Below, one piece after another: positions 34,098 through 43,095 of a stretch of 64,000 nucleotides of DNA. This DNA is from JBDZVM01 sp040255675 (GTDB taxonomy: Bacteria; Actinomycetota; Actinomycetes; Acidothermales; Acidothermaceae). Position 1 is the stretch's first letter. Each line of letters begins with the position of its first letter. The stretch spans positions 92,803-156,802 of the forward strand of contig JBDZVM010000005.1 in NCBI GenBank assembly GCA_040255675.1. The letters run 5' to 3'. Below the pieces are notes generated by a model. That model searched no databases. It worked only from the letters and a program-made list of their open reading frames with translations, and had not been told where the DNA came from. Position numbers and translations under genes: made by a program.

Positions 34098-34421
34098 ATG
34101 TCGTCTGACGGTTGGGTACCGGTGTGTCCTCTTTCCTCGCTCGCGTCCGGAGAGCTGCGACTCGTTGAGACCGGTAAGGCCGAAGTCGTGGTGGCAAATG
34201 CGGGAGGCGAGTTCTACGCAGTAGGCGCGATCTGCACGCACGCGCTCGGCTATCTCGACCAAGGTGAGCTAGACGGATACGACCTGGTGTGCCCGTTGCA
34301 TGACGGCCATTTCGATGTGCGTACAGGCCAGGTGCTAAGTGGACCGCCTGAGGAGCCCTTATGTTCGTATAAGGTCTATGTACGGGACGGCGTCGTTCAC
34401 GTGCAGATCCCGGAGGAGTAG
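34098..34421 (+). CDS. Rieske-type 2Fe-2S ferredoxin
   Basis: 107 residues with cluster ligands Cys46-X-His48 and Cys65-X2-His68 (CTHALGY...CPLHDGHFD). This size and motif are those of soluble Rieske ferredoxins that feed aromatic dioxygenases. Probable electron donor for one or more of the three Rieske oxygenases; no dedicated reductase is adjacent, the only one being at 41498-42664. Confidence 0.9.
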   Translation: MSSDGWVPVCPLSSLASGELRLVETGKAEVVVANAGGEFYAVGAICTHALGYLDQGELDGYDLVCPLHDGHFDVRTGQVLSGPPEEPLCSYKVYVRDGVVHVQIPEE

Positions 34422-34452
34422 GCACATCCCCGTGACGACTGATGAGGTTCAA

Positions 34453-35115
34453 ATGATCGATGTGACGCACCCGATCGCCGCCGGGATGCCAAGAATCAAG
34501 GTACTGCCGGAGGTGCGAATCGAGCCGGTAACGCAAATCTCGGCGGGGCAGCCGCTAAACATCGCTCAGCTTCATCTCGCGACCCACGCGGGCACACACA
34601 TCGATGCGCCCGCGCACGCGATCGATGGCGGTGCGACAATCGATCAGATACCCCTTGAAAAGTTCTGTGGGGCAGGGGCGGTTATCGGCGTGCGGCGCGA
34701 CGCCGGTGAGGAAATACCTCTCCATGACGTTACCGAGGCCGTGGTCGAAGTGCGTGACGGCGATATTCTGCTTCTCGACACGGGTTGGGCACAAAAGTTC
34801 CACGATAGCGCGTACGACGATCACCCCTACCCGTCGGTAGAACTTGCCAGATGGTGCGTTTCTCACCAGATCAAAATGCTTGGAGTCGACTGCATCACCG
34901 TCGACGCGCCGGTAGTTCGACGTCCCAAGGGTTTCGACTATCCGGTTCACCGCACGCTTTTGAGCAATAACGTGCTCATTATCGAGAATCTCGCCTCTCT
35001 TGAGGGCGTGAGCAATCAGCGTGTCGAGGTTTGGGCCTTCCCGCTCAAGGTAAGCCACGGCGACGCCGGCCACGTTCGGGTGGTGCTTCAGCCGATGGAG
35101 GGCTGTGCCACATGA
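34453..35115 (+). CDS. Cyclase-family (kynurenine formamidase-like) metal-dependent hydrolase
   Basis: 220 residues with the metal-binding motif HAGTHIDAPAH (45-55) of the cyclase/KynB family. Members hydrolyse amides such as N-formylkynurenine, isatin or related cyclic amides. ATG 34453 has GAGG 5 nt upstream; GTG 34432 is an alternative 7 residues earlier. The stop overlaps the next gene (ATGA). Confidence 0.85.
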   Translation: MIDVTHPIAAGMPRIKVLPEVRIEPVTQISAGQPLNIAQLHLATHAGTHIDAPAHAIDGGATIDQIPLEKFCGAGAVIGVRRDAGEEIPLHDVTEAVVEVRDGDILLLDTGWAQKFHDSAYDDHPYPSVELARWCVSHQIKMLGVDCITVDAPVVRRPKGFDYPVHRTLLSNNVLIIENLASLEGVSNQRVEVWAFPLKVSHGDAGHVRVVLQPMEGCAT

Positions 35116-36071
35116 CCAGCGATATTTCCACGCTGAACGGGATTATCGGCGCCTGTCTGACGCCTTTCTCGAATGACGGTGCTGTCGACTATCGTGCGCT
35201 AGAAGCTGAACTCGAGTTTCTCGTTCGAGACGTCGACGCAATCACCATCGGTGCCGTCGAGGCAGCGGAGTACACGCTCTTGTCGATGCCTGAACGAAAA
35301 GAGTTGATGCGCAGCGCCGTCCAGATCGTCGCCGGTCGGGTACCGGTGATCGTCGGAGTGTCGGCTCCGGCGGTGCGTGATGCCGTCGCACTTGCGCGAC
35401 ATGCGGCGGAATGCGGCGCGCAGGCCGTGCAGTCGCTCATGCCTTCGCGCCCGTGGGGGGGCGAGCCCTCGACTCGTGAACTCCTGAGCTACTTCAGCAT
35501 GCTTGCCGACGAGTGCGAACTCCCAATGGTGGCCTATCACAATCCGGCGGCCGGAGCCGACCCGCCCATCTCCGCCTGGATAGAGCTCGCGGACCTGCCG
35601 TCCGTGCAGGTATTCAAAGAGAGTTCACGCGATATAACGAAAATCATGCGCCTCATCGAGTACATCGACCGTGCCGGTCGTGCACGATACTTTACGACGA
35701 TGCAGCCGTTACTGCCGACCCTGCTACTAGGGGGGTCTGGTGCGACGATGCCGCCGCCAGCGACACGAATCGGAGCATGCGTCGTACGGGCAGCAAGGGC
35801 GGGCGACGTCGCGACGGCTGTGCGATGGCAGCGCATATTCAGCATGTTTCCGAGTGCGTGGTCTCGTTACGGGCTCGTACCGGTCATGAAGGCGGCAATG
35901 GCTGAGTTCGGTGTAGACATCGGCAAACCGGGGGCCCCGTACCTGCCGATGAGTAAAGAGCACCATCAAGAACTCGCCGAATTCTTACGATTGTCCGGCG
36001 TACTCCGCGGCGAGATCGCCGACGATGCGGCGCTGCGACAGGCCGCCACCGCCCTGACTCCCGCCAGCTGA
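35112..36071 (+). CDS. DapA/NAL-family lyase (dihydrodipicolinate synthase-like)
   Basis: 319 residues, class I aldolase barrel with Schiff-base Lys169 (VFKESS) and the conserved Tyr142 (YHNP). In catabolic clusters such enzymes are usually pyruvate-type aldolases or hydratase-aldolases acting on ring-cleavage or side-chain products, not lysine biosynthesis. Translationally coupled to the cyclase gene. Confidence 0.87.
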   Translation: MTSDISTLNGIIGACLTPFSNDGAVDYRALEAELEFLVRDVDAITIGAVEAAEYTLLSMPERKELMRSAVQIVAGRVPVIVGVSAPAVRDAVALARHAAECGAQAVQSLMPSRPWGGEPSTRELLSYFSMLADECELPMVAYHNPAAGADPPISAWIELADLPSVQVFKESSRDITKIMRLIEYIDRAGRARYFTTMQPLLPTLLLGGSGATMPPPATRIGACVVRAARAGDVATAVRWQRIFSMFPSAWSRYGLVPVMKAAMAEFGVDIGKPGAPYLPMSKEHHQELAEFLRLSGVLRGEIADDAALRQAATALTPAS

Positions 36072-36187
36072 GCCAGTCAGGTAAGGACGAATGCGGAAAG
36101 TGCGGCCGGACTGCGAAGAGCCGGCGTAATCGAGCGTGTTGGCGAAGAAGAACGGTCGGCGCATAGTCGAAGCTTGAAGGTGGAACC

Positions 36188-37270
36188 GTGGGCGACGAGT
36201 ATCCCGTAGTGACGCTAGCTGCCGTGCAGGCTTCGTCGGTCTATCTGGAGCGCGAGGCTACGGTAGCGAAGGCCTGCCGATTGATCGAGGAGGCGGCGGC
36301 GGCCGGAGCTAAGATCATCGGCTTTCCCGAAGGCTACATTCCGGGCCATCCGTTGTGGCATCGCTACTACACGGCGACGTCCGCGGAAACCCGAAAATTT
36401 GCTACGGCGTTGTTTCGTAACGCGGTTGAAGTCCCGAGTGACGCGACCGCGGCCATTGGGGAGGTCGCACGGCGCACGGGCACCTACGTTCTCATCGGGG
36501 TCTGCGAGCGCGAGCCGGGCTCCGTCGGCACGCTGTACAACACCATGTTGCTGTTCGGCCCGGGCGGCGATGTGCTCGGCCGCCACCGCAAGATTATGCC
36601 GACCGGCTCCGAGCGGCTCGTGCATGCGCCCGGAGACGGCTCGGGTCTGCGAACCCACAAGACGCCGTTCGGGCCGATCGGCGGCTTGCTCTGTGGTGAG
36701 AACACCAACAGCCTGGCGAGGGTGGCGCTCCTCTTGCAAGGGGAGCGCATACATGTCGCCTCGTGGCCGGCGTTTAGCGATCCTACAGGCGCCTCGTACA
36801 GGGCAATGGACATTCGCGTGCGGATCCACGCGTTCGAGGGCCGCATCTTCGTGATCAGCTCGGCGGCGGTCATCGACGAACAAACCTGGGCTCGGCTGGG
36901 CCTGCCCGCGGAAAAGATGCCAGCCGTCGGAAGTCGGGGTGGTCACTCCGGCATCCTTGGCCCACGTGGTGAATATATCGCGGGACCGGCGGACGATCGC
37001 GAGCAAATCCTGTACGCACAGGCCGACGAGAACGAGATCGTCGCCGAACGTATTTTCCAAGACGTCACAGGTCACTACAACCGGTTCGACATATTTCGTC
37101 TCGAAGTTGATCGTCACGTGCCGGAGAAATTAAGGCTTTCTGGTGAAGATGCCCCTGCTCACGTCGATGCGCCGGTAGCCAGCGCCGGCGGATATTCGGT
37201 TCGCGAGGCGAGATCGCTCGCGGTCGCGCCGGAGAACGCGACGCACACACAAGGGCTTGGCTTCTCCTAG
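36188..37270 (+). CDS. Nitrilase / C-N hydrolase
   Basis: 360 residues with the nitrilase catalytic triad Glu48 (FPEGYIPG), Lys135 (HRKIMPT) and Cys169 (LLCGENTN). The CGEN context is that of true nitrilases (nitrile to acid) rather than amidases or carbamoylases. GTG 36188 follows GAAGGTGGAA. Strengthens the view that the degraded substrate contains nitrogen. Last gene of the plus-strand operon, converging with the amidohydrolase 14 bp away. Confidence 0.9.
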   Translation: MGDEYPVVTLAAVQASSVYLEREATVAKACRLIEEAAAAGAKIIGFPEGYIPGHPLWHRYYTATSAETRKFATALFRNAVEVPSDATAAIGEVARRTGTYVLIGVCEREPGSVGTLYNTMLLFGPGGDVLGRHRKIMPTGSERLVHAPGDGSGLRTHKTPFGPIGGLLCGENTNSLARVALLLQGERIHVASWPAFSDPTGASYRAMDIRVRIHAFEGRIFVISSAAVIDEQTWARLGLPAEKMPAVGSRGGHSGILGPRGEYIAGPADDREQILYAQADENEIVAERIFQDVTGHYNRFDIFRLEVDRHVPEKLRLSGEDAPAHVDAPVASAGGYSVREARSLAVAPENATHTQGLGFS

Positions 37271-37284
37271 CCGTCGGGCGCTCT

Positions 37285-38250
37285 TTACGACTGCAGACCC
37301 AAGAACCGTAGCGCGTTATCAGTACGGATTGCGTTTCGAGTTTCGGCGCGGAGCTGGACGTCGCACAGGGGCCACTCGGGCGGAACATCGAGAAACGGGA
37401 AGTCGGAACCTACTACTACCTGGCTCTCGCCGACGGTCTTCAGAAGGTACGTGAGCGCATCGGGGTCGAACAGTAAGATGTCGTAGAAGAGGCTGCGCAA
37501 CATCTGATCAGGTGGCTCGTGCAGGCGCTCGCGAAGCGGTGCCTTCGCGTGCCACTGATGTGTAAGGCGTGGTAGCGAAAAGGCCGCCGAGCCGCCACCA
37601 TGGCTTGCGCACAATCGCAGTGTCGGGCAGTCCTGCAGTGTACCGTTTGCGATCAGCGCAGCTACCGCGAACCCGATATCCAAGGGAAAACAGACGGCGC
37701 TGCGTGCGGGGCCGACGACGTCGGCTCCGATCGGCGGCTCGAAGGCGTGGAGGAATACGCTCAGATCGCAGCGCGCCGCTTCTTGCAAGATTGGCTTGAA
37801 TTGCGGGTGAGCGATGCTGACGCCGTCAATGTTGGTGCCGAGTTCGACCCCGTGGAGCCCGAGCCGCTTCACCTCGTGCAGCCCGTCGACGGCGGCATCG
37901 GCATCCTGCATGGGGATAATGCCAAGTGCGAAAAATCTGTCGGGATATTGCCGCACCGCCGCGGCAAGCCATTGGTTCAGCTCGGACGTGAAACGCTGCG
38001 CCTCGCTCACATCGGCCCAGTACGAGAACAAGTACGGCATCGGGGACAGGACTTGGGCGGCGCAACCCCGCTGATCCATTTGTGTGATACGCCATTCGAG
38101 ATCCCACGCCTCCCGCCGCACGCGACGGAACTGGCGCCCGCCCACTGTCACGTCACCACTCGTGACATCGAGCGCCGCCCAGCGTGGGTCGGTGCCAGCG
38201 CCAAAAGGCAGCCCCGCAGGCACCACGTGGGTATGCACGTCGATAGTCAT
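37285..38250 (-). CDS. Amidohydrolase-2 family decarboxylase (ACMSD-like)
   Basis: 321 residues. Metal ligands are His6/His8 (DVHTHVVP), a His in VFLHAFEPP, a His in CASHGGGSA and the Asp in VGSDFPF. This is the pattern of aminocarboxymuconate-semialdehyde and gamma-resorcylate-type decarboxylases, so non-oxidative decarboxylation of an aromatic or muconate-type acid is likely. Last gene of the minus-strand operon that starts at 41305. Confidence 0.87.
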   Translation of the reverse strand: MTIDVHTHVVPAGLPFGAGTDPRWAALDVTSGDVTVGGRQFRRVRREAWDLEWRITQMDQRGCAAQVLSPMPYLFSYWADVSEAQRFTSELNQWLAAAVRQYPDRFFALGIIPMQDADAAVDGLHEVKRLGLHGVELGTNIDGVSIAHPQFKPILQEAARCDLSVFLHAFEPPIGADVVGPARSAVCFPLDIGFAVAALIANGTLQDCPTLRLCASHGGGSAAFSLPRLTHQWHAKAPLRERLHEPPDQMLRSLFYDILLFDPDALTYLLKTVGESQVVVGSDFPFLDVPPEWPLCDVQLRAETRNAIRTDNALRFLGLQS

Positions 38251-38276
38251 GATGTGATCCTCGAAGCGGCAGCCGG

Positions 38277-39128
38277 CTAAATCATGCTCGAGCCGCCGTT
38301 GACGCTCAGCACCTGGCCGGTAATGAACGAAGCATCGTCGGAAGCCAAGAAGGCAACCGCGGCGGCCTGTTCTTCGACCTCTGCCCGGCGGCCCATCGGT
38401 ATCGTGCTGAGTACTCGCCGCCGCAGGGATGTTCTACTCTCTTGATCCGATTCCGTGAACGATGCGTAACGCGGCACGATCCGGTCTGGTGCTGAGTTCG
38501 TACCACCTGGAGCGACGCAGTTGCAGGTGATACCCGTCTCGGCGACTTCGCGTGCAATGCTCGTCGTGAGTGCGTGTACCCCACCTTTCGCCACGTTGTA
38601 CGGTGCGCGGTCCCACAGACCGTTACGAACCGACTCCGCCCCGACGTTGACGATGCGTCCAGACCCTTGTCGCAGCATGTGCGGCAGTACGGCGCGGCAA
38701 CAGTAGAGGGTCGGTAGCAACGAAATCGTCATTTCACGCTGCATCTCGTCGATCTCCCATTCGACGAAAGGCTTGAAATGCGTCGCGCCGCCGACGACGT
38801 TCGCCAGGACGTCGATCCGGCCCTCGGTCTCAATGGTTTGCGCCACGAGTGACTCCACCACCGAGTATTCAGTGAGGTCGCCGATGAGAGCGCGTACTTC
38901 CGCGCCGTGCGCGGACAATTCGTCAGCCGTACGCGTCGCGCCATCGTTGCTGCGATCCCACAGCACGATTCGCGACCCTTCGGCCGCAAGTCGTCGTGCC
39001 ACGGCATGACCGATGCCTTGCCCGGCACCTGTTACCACCGCGACTTTTCCCCGCAGGCGGTTGTGCGCACGGCTGTCGAGGTCGGCGGGGGTGCCGACTC
39101 GCGAATCAGCGTCCGTTGCTTCGCTCAT
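38277..39128 (-). CDS. Short-chain dehydrogenase/reductase (second)
   Basis: 283 residues with the cofactor motif TGAGQGIG, catalytic Tyr-Lys in YNVAKGG and the C-terminal VLSVNGGSSMI typical of FabG-like SDRs. The N-terminal ~25 residues are a polar extension, so an internal start is possible. 26 bp upstream of the amidohydrolase gene in the same operon. Substrate unknown. Confidence 0.87.
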   Translation of the reverse strand: MSEATDADSRVGTPADLDSRAHNRLRGKVAVVTGAGQGIGHAVARRLAAEGSRIVLWDRSNDGATRTADELSAHGAEVRALIGDLTEYSVVESLVAQTIETEGRIDVLANVVGGATHFKPFVEWEIDEMQREMTISLLPTLYCCRAVLPHMLRQGSGRIVNVGAESVRNGLWDRAPYNVAKGGVHALTTSIAREVAETGITCNCVAPGGTNSAPDRIVPRYASFTESDQESRTSLRRRVLSTIPMGRRAEVEEQAAAVAFLASDDASFITGQVLSVNGGSSMI

Positions 39129-39192
39129 ACCTCCGCCACTGCTTCACTCATCAGAAACTCCTTCGGCGTCTTTGGCAAAGGGTGAGGCAACC

Positions 39193-40245
39193 TCAGCCGA
39201 ACAAAGCGAATACTTTGGTGGAGTTGAAAACGTACGTCTCGACAAAGTCTGTCCACTGAGGCAACGAGCCGAGCTCGTACATCGCCCCCATCAGGCAGTG
39301 CCAGTTCAGCATCTCCTGCTGGCCCGATTGCTCGACGGCGGAAAGGGGATACGACCGCCATGTCTCGTAGTCTCCCGCCTCTAGCGCGGCGAAGAGCTTC
39401 CGATCTGATTCAACGTCCGGGTAGAGGTAGCCGTTGCGCGTCGTGAGGAAGCCGTGAGACCAGCTTGCCGAGGCGATGAGAGCGACTCTCCACTCGCTCT
39501 CGGCGAGAATGCGAGCTGTCGCCCGGCCCAAGTCGAAGCACCGGCCTGGAGTCGGAGACGGCGGGTCGAGGGCGTCTCCCGACGGAGGATTTCCCGGGTC
39601 GACGAAGAGCCCACGTGCTGAGATGACGAGCCGGCCGTAACAGTTGACGGACATCGGCACGATGGGGTACGGGAAGCCCTGACGCGCATAATCGAGGTAC
39701 AGCACGGTGTTGTTGAACGCGTGTGGCAACCCGTCATATTCGTTTGGCCGATAGCTGTAGCTGACGTCGAAGTTCGACTCGAGTAATCCCGAGACTAGGT
39801 GTTTCGCCCCTCGCTTGTGCCCCGCCACCTTCACAGTGGTCGACTCGTCTTCGCCCCAGACGTTCTCGCCAAGGTGAAAGTTTTTCCACGGATGATGGAC
39901 GAACTCGTCGGCGGCGAGAACGCAGAATGGCGGAACCACGGTCTCTTTGAAGTTCTCGTATTGGTCGTCTCCCCAGATCAGCAAGAAGTCAGGCTTGAAC
40001 TCGTCGATTCGTGCCCGCGCTCGCTGGAGGTTCTGCACCAACCGGTCGCGGTGCCGAGCTGCCGCGGCAGCCCCCGAGTCGTCGCTTAGTTCTTCGAGGA
40101 GGCCCGGCGGCAGCGACGCGGCCTGCCGAGCCTCCTCAGGGGTCGACGGATGGTTGAGCATCTTCTTGAACGCGGTCGTCATGCGATCGTCTTGAGCAGC
40201 AAGAGGTGGGAAATGAGTTATGCCCACCCCGAGGATCTCGCCCAT
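39193..40245 (-). CDS. LigB-family extradiol dioxygenase-like protein with altered metal site
   Basis: 350 residues. The first LigB-family ligand is present (His11 in GVGITHFPPLA), but the second position reads GDDQYENF where canonical enzymes have a His (compare SNEHITNF at 10987). Downstream WSHGFL and the C-terminal domain fit the family. It may use a different ligand set or a different reaction. No LigA partner is adjacent. Upstream neighbour, 43 bp away, is a DapA-like gene; both are transcribed from operator G. Confidence 0.8.
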   Translation of the reverse strand: MGEILGVGITHFPPLAAQDDRMTTAFKKMLNHPSTPEEARQAASLPPGLLEELSDDSGAAAAARHRDRLVQNLQRARARIDEFKPDFLLIWGDDQYENFKETVVPPFCVLAADEFVHHPWKNFHLGENVWGEDESTTVKVAGHKRGAKHLVSGLLESNFDVSYSYRPNEYDGLPHAFNNTVLYLDYARQGFPYPIVPMSVNCYGRLVISARGLFVDPGNPPSGDALDPPSPTPGRCFDLGRATARILAESEWRVALIASASWSHGFLTTRNGYLYPDVESDRKLFAALEAGDYETWRSYPLSAVEQSGQQEMLNWHCLMGAMYELGSLPQWTDFVETYVFNSTKVFALFG

Positions 40246-40288
40246 TGCAACCTCACCGTGAGAACATGGGTGTCGAAGCTAGCCAGCG

Positions 40289-41305
40289 CTATTCCGGATT
40301 ACGCCCGAGGTAGAAGTCCTCGTCGTTACCGTCGACTTTGTAACCAGACGCCTCGACGCTCGCCCGCAGGGTCTTCATCTGCGACGGTAGAAGCCGCATG
40401 TGAGGCATGCGAACCAGGCCGCCGTTGTATCCCTGCAACCAGGACGCGTATTTCCAGCCGTTGCGGTGGATCAGGTTTCCGCCCGAGGCCGATCCCATGA
40501 AAGCGGATTTCGCTGTGCGCGCGGCTTGGTAACTCCAGAAGACTTCCATGCCTTCGTCCCATTTGCCGTTGCGCAGCAACGAGAACCAGCGTGGCACGCG
40601 GTCGCCGTATGCCTCGTACATGCTCGTGCCCGTCCATTGCACGTCGAACTTGTCGATGAGCAGCGGCCCGTACTGTTCCATCGGAATCTCGACCAGCACG
40701 TCGTCGCCACAGCGCCGGTAGATGTCGGCGAAGGCAGCCATGTGGGCCGGCCCGCCTACCTCACACTTCAGGGCGGCAGCGGTCTCTAAGCGAGACATTT
40801 CCTCGAGTGCCTCGGGCGGGAAGCCCATCGGATCCAAAGTATTGAAGCCCCATGTCATCACCGCGAAGAGAATGAGCGCGAGGTCGGTGTTTTCTGCCAC
40901 GTGGCGCGTGTACTCGACGATGTCCGCCGCTGACTTGGGCCGAAACGCCGGGTGGTAATTCAAGAGCGCGGATTCGAAGCCCAAGTCTTCGGCGACCTTC
41001 GCGACGCGAAGCGACTCTTCGAGCGTCGAAAAGCTCAAGTGCGTGACGAGCCGAAAGTCCTTTGGCGCGGCCTCGGCCGCGATCTCCATGAACTCGATGT
41101 ATTCGTCGAGGGTAGTGGTCGATTCTGACGCGATGAGGGTGCCCCAGAATCCATGTTGGGCAGCGAGCTTGACGTCGTGGGCGATGCCTTTACGGTTGAG
41201 CTTCGAAAAGTCGCTCGTGAACGACGGGATCGTGACGTTGCAGGTGCCGTGCCAAAGTTCGCGAGCACGATCCTTTACTTCTGCGCGCGTATAGGGGAGC
41301 GGCAT
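40289..41305 (-). CDS. DapA-family lyase (second), lacking the usual active-site Tyr context
   Basis: 338 residues, aldolase barrel with probable Schiff-base Lys180 (AALKCEVGGP). The usual (Y)HNP segment is replaced by FAVMTWGF, so proton relay must differ from typical DapA enzymes. The C-terminal ~100 residues (GGNLIHRNGWKYASWLQGYNGGLVRMP) are unlike the first DapA-like protein, so the two are not recent duplicates. First gene of the minus-strand operon; operator G lies ~140 bp upstream. Confidence 0.78.
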   Translation of the reverse strand: MPLPYTRAEVKDRARELWHGTCNVTIPSFTSDFSKLNRKGIAHDVKLAAQHGFWGTLIASESTTTLDEYIEFMEIAAEAAPKDFRLVTHLSFSTLEESLRVAKVAEDLGFESALLNYHPAFRPKSAADIVEYTRHVAENTDLALILFAVMTWGFNTLDPMGFPPEALEEMSRLETAAALKCEVGGPAHMAAFADIYRRCGDDVLVEIPMEQYGPLLIDKFDVQWTGTSMYEAYGDRVPRWFSLLRNGKWDEGMEVFWSYQAARTAKSAFMGSASGGNLIHRNGWKYASWLQGYNGGLVRMPHMRLLPSQMKTLRASVEASGYKVDGNDEDFYLGRNPE

Positions 41306-41444
41306 TCGTGCCTCCTGGAAATTCTCGCGGTGTTAGGAGCGGCTCGATCTGGGCGCGCCCACGCTTTCCGTGCGCGCAGCCGAACGTCGCCGCAACGCGA
41401 GTAGCGATCAGCGCGGCCAACGGCCCTCCTCGAAAGTACGTGAC

Positions 41445-41458
41445 AACTGTATCCACAT
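41445..41458 (-). promoter_or_regulatory. Operator site G, ahead of the minus-strand DapA/LigB-like operon
   Basis: Minus strand ATGTGGATACAGTT, sharing TGGATACAGTT with site F. A TANNNT hexamer (TACTTT on the minus strand, 41438-41433) follows it, so the operator would lie just upstream of the -10. Confidence 0.55.
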
Positions 41459-41497
41459 ACCCTTCGGTCGGCAAGCGGGCCTGCGGGCCGGCGCTCG

Positions 41498-42664
41498 TCA
41501 CGACGCGGCCGTTACCTCATGCCACGCGAGTTCGCGACGGTATGGCAGCAAGGCCGTCGCGGAGCCAGCCGAAACGGCGGCGACGAGCTCGCCGTCGCGA
41601 CGGTATTCCGCGATGAAACGGTCTCCGGCCGGATCTCCCTCGACGACCGTCACGTCATCGGCAAGCGATGGGATTCCGACGCCTTGCAGCCGGATGCCGA
41701 ATTGATCGCTCCAAAACGAGGGAACTTGCGCGAAAGCAGGTCCGGTTCCGAGCAGCAGTCGCTTCGCGGCCGCCGCTGCCTGCTCGACCGTGGTCGTCCA
41801 GTGTTCGACTCGCAGCAACTCGCCGTTCAACGGCGGATACGGCCAGCGAGCGACATCGCCGGCGGCCACCGCGTCGCGCAAGCCGGTGACGGCCAGCGTT
41901 CCGTCACACACGACGCCGTCGTCGACGATCGCTTTCGAGTTAGCCAGCCAGTCGGTGCGTGGAACAGCTCCAACGGCCACGACGACGACGTCCGCGTCCA
42001 GCGTCGTCCCGCCGTCCAACAGGAGACCCGTCACCCGCTCGGCGGTACGTACGCCGACAACGGACCTTTCGATGACGCGGACGCCGTGTTTGCGCGCGCG
42101 GGTTGTCGCCGCGTCAGCGAGCGGGCCGAGCGCGGTAGCAAGGAGCGGCAGTGGCGTCACGATCGTGACGGCGAGCCCGAGCTCTCGGCAGGTCGAAGCG
42201 AGCTCGCTGCCGATGAAGCCTCCGCCCACGATGGCGATATTCGACGAGTGCGGAAGCTCTGAGCGCAACGACAAGGCGTCGTCGACTGTGCGCAGCATGT
42301 GGACGCCCGGCGTCGAAATCGGTACTGAAGCAAGCTGGCGCGGTATCGATCCGGTCGCGATGACCAGCCCGTCGTACGGCAGGATCGAGCCGTCGTCGAG
42401 CGTCAGTGTTTTCGTGTCGTCGTCGACCTGCACCGCGCGCCGACCCAGCATCCACTGTGCCGCGAGCCGCGACGATTGCCGCAGCGCGAGCTTCTCGCGC
42501 TCGACGCGGGAGGCCATGAATGCCTTGGAAAGCGGAGGCCGGTCGTAAGGCTGGTGCGGCTCTTCCCCGATAATGATCAACTCTCCGGCGAAGCCCGCTC
42601 GCCGCAGCTCCTCCGCGGCTCGAAGACCGGCGAGGGATGCTCCTACAACGACTATCTGTCGCAT
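41498..42664 (-). CDS. FAD-dependent ferredoxin reductase
   Basis: 388 residues. FAD-binding VVGASLAGLRAAEEL at the N-terminus, GTG-like IATGSIPR, an NAD(P)-binding AIVGGGFIGSELA segment (~145) and the second FAD motif AAGDVARW. This matches the pyridine-nucleotide ferredoxin reductases of Rieske and P450 systems. Together with the ferredoxin upstream it should supply electrons to the Rieske oxygenases. Only reductase in the block. Confidence 0.92.
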   Translation of the reverse strand: MRQIVVVGASLAGLRAAEELRRAGFAGELIIIGEEPHQPYDRPPLSKAFMASRVEREKLALRQSSRLAAQWMLGRRAVQVDDDTKTLTLDDGSILPYDGLVIATGSIPRQLASVPISTPGVHMLRTVDDALSLRSELPHSSNIAIVGGGFIGSELASTCRELGLAVTIVTPLPLLATALGPLADAATTRARKHGVRVIERSVVGVRTAERVTGLLLDGGTTLDADVVVVAVGAVPRTDWLANSKAIVDDGVVCDGTLAVTGLRDAVAAGDVARWPYPPLNGELLRVEHWTTTVEQAAAAAKRLLLGTGPAFAQVPSFWSDQFGIRLQGVGIPSLADDVTVVEGDPAGDRFIAEYRRDGELVAAVSAGSATALLPYRRELAWHEVTAAS

Positions 42665-42682
42665 CGTGGCGCTCCCTGATCG

Positions 42683-42880
42683 TCAGGATTCTTCGAGCGT
42701 GAGCGCCTCGACCGGGCAGCTACGCACTGCTTCTTCCACGGCCGCGCGCCGGCTCTCGGGAGGGCTAGCGTGCAAAATCTTTACGACGGGGCTCGAGTCG
42801 TCGAGTTCAAAGATGTCGGGAGCCGCGAGCACACAGTTTCCGTAGGCCTGACACTGATCAGTATCGAGGTGTATTCGCAC
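42683..42880 (-). CDS. 3Fe-4S-type ferredoxin
   Basis: 65 residues with Cys10-X5-Cys16 and Cys54-Pro. The spacing, lacking the central fourth cysteine (Tyr13 region), is that of the actinobacterial 3Fe-4S ferredoxins known from P450 and some Rieske systems. Directly upstream of the reductase, 18 bp apart. The 5' leader contains a 15-bp tandem repeat and operator H. Confidence 0.88.
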   Translation of the reverse strand: MRIHLDTDQCQAYGNCVLAAPDIFELDDSSPVVKILHASPPESRRAAVEEAVRSCPVEALTLEES

Positions 42881-42961
42881 CGCATCTTCCTTGTCTCGCC
42901 GTGACGGCAGAGGCCTGTTGCGGCCGCGAAAACCGTCGCCGCAAAGCCTTTGTCGCTCAGT

Positions 42962-43021
42962 GTTGCCGTTGACAGGGTCGCCGTTGACCCGGTCGCCGGT
43001 GATCGGGTCGCCATTGACCGG
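42962..43021. repeat. 15-bp tandem repeat, 4 copies, in the ferredoxin leader
   Basis: Units 42962-42976, 42977-42991, 42992-43006 and 43007-43021, consensus gtcgccgttgaccgg with 1-4 differences. They lie between the promoter at operator H and the ferredoxin start, so they would be transcribed on the minus strand. Confidence 0.75.
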
Positions 43022-43039
43022 CCCAAATGGCCGCTCCCG

Positions 43040-43068
43040 ACTTTAGCACTGCTGAATACAGTTGCCAG
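43040..43068 (-). promoter_or_regulatory. Promoter with operator site H, for ferredoxin-reductase operon
   Basis: On the minus strand CTGGCA (43068-43063), 17-bp spacer, TAAAGT (43045-43040). The spacer is filled by the operator, plus-strand TGCTGAATACAGTT (43050-43063), 12 of 14 matches to the perfect dyad at 7921. Confidence 0.65.
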
Positions 43069-43095
43069 GCCGATTCGGCGAGACAGTAACTCGGC

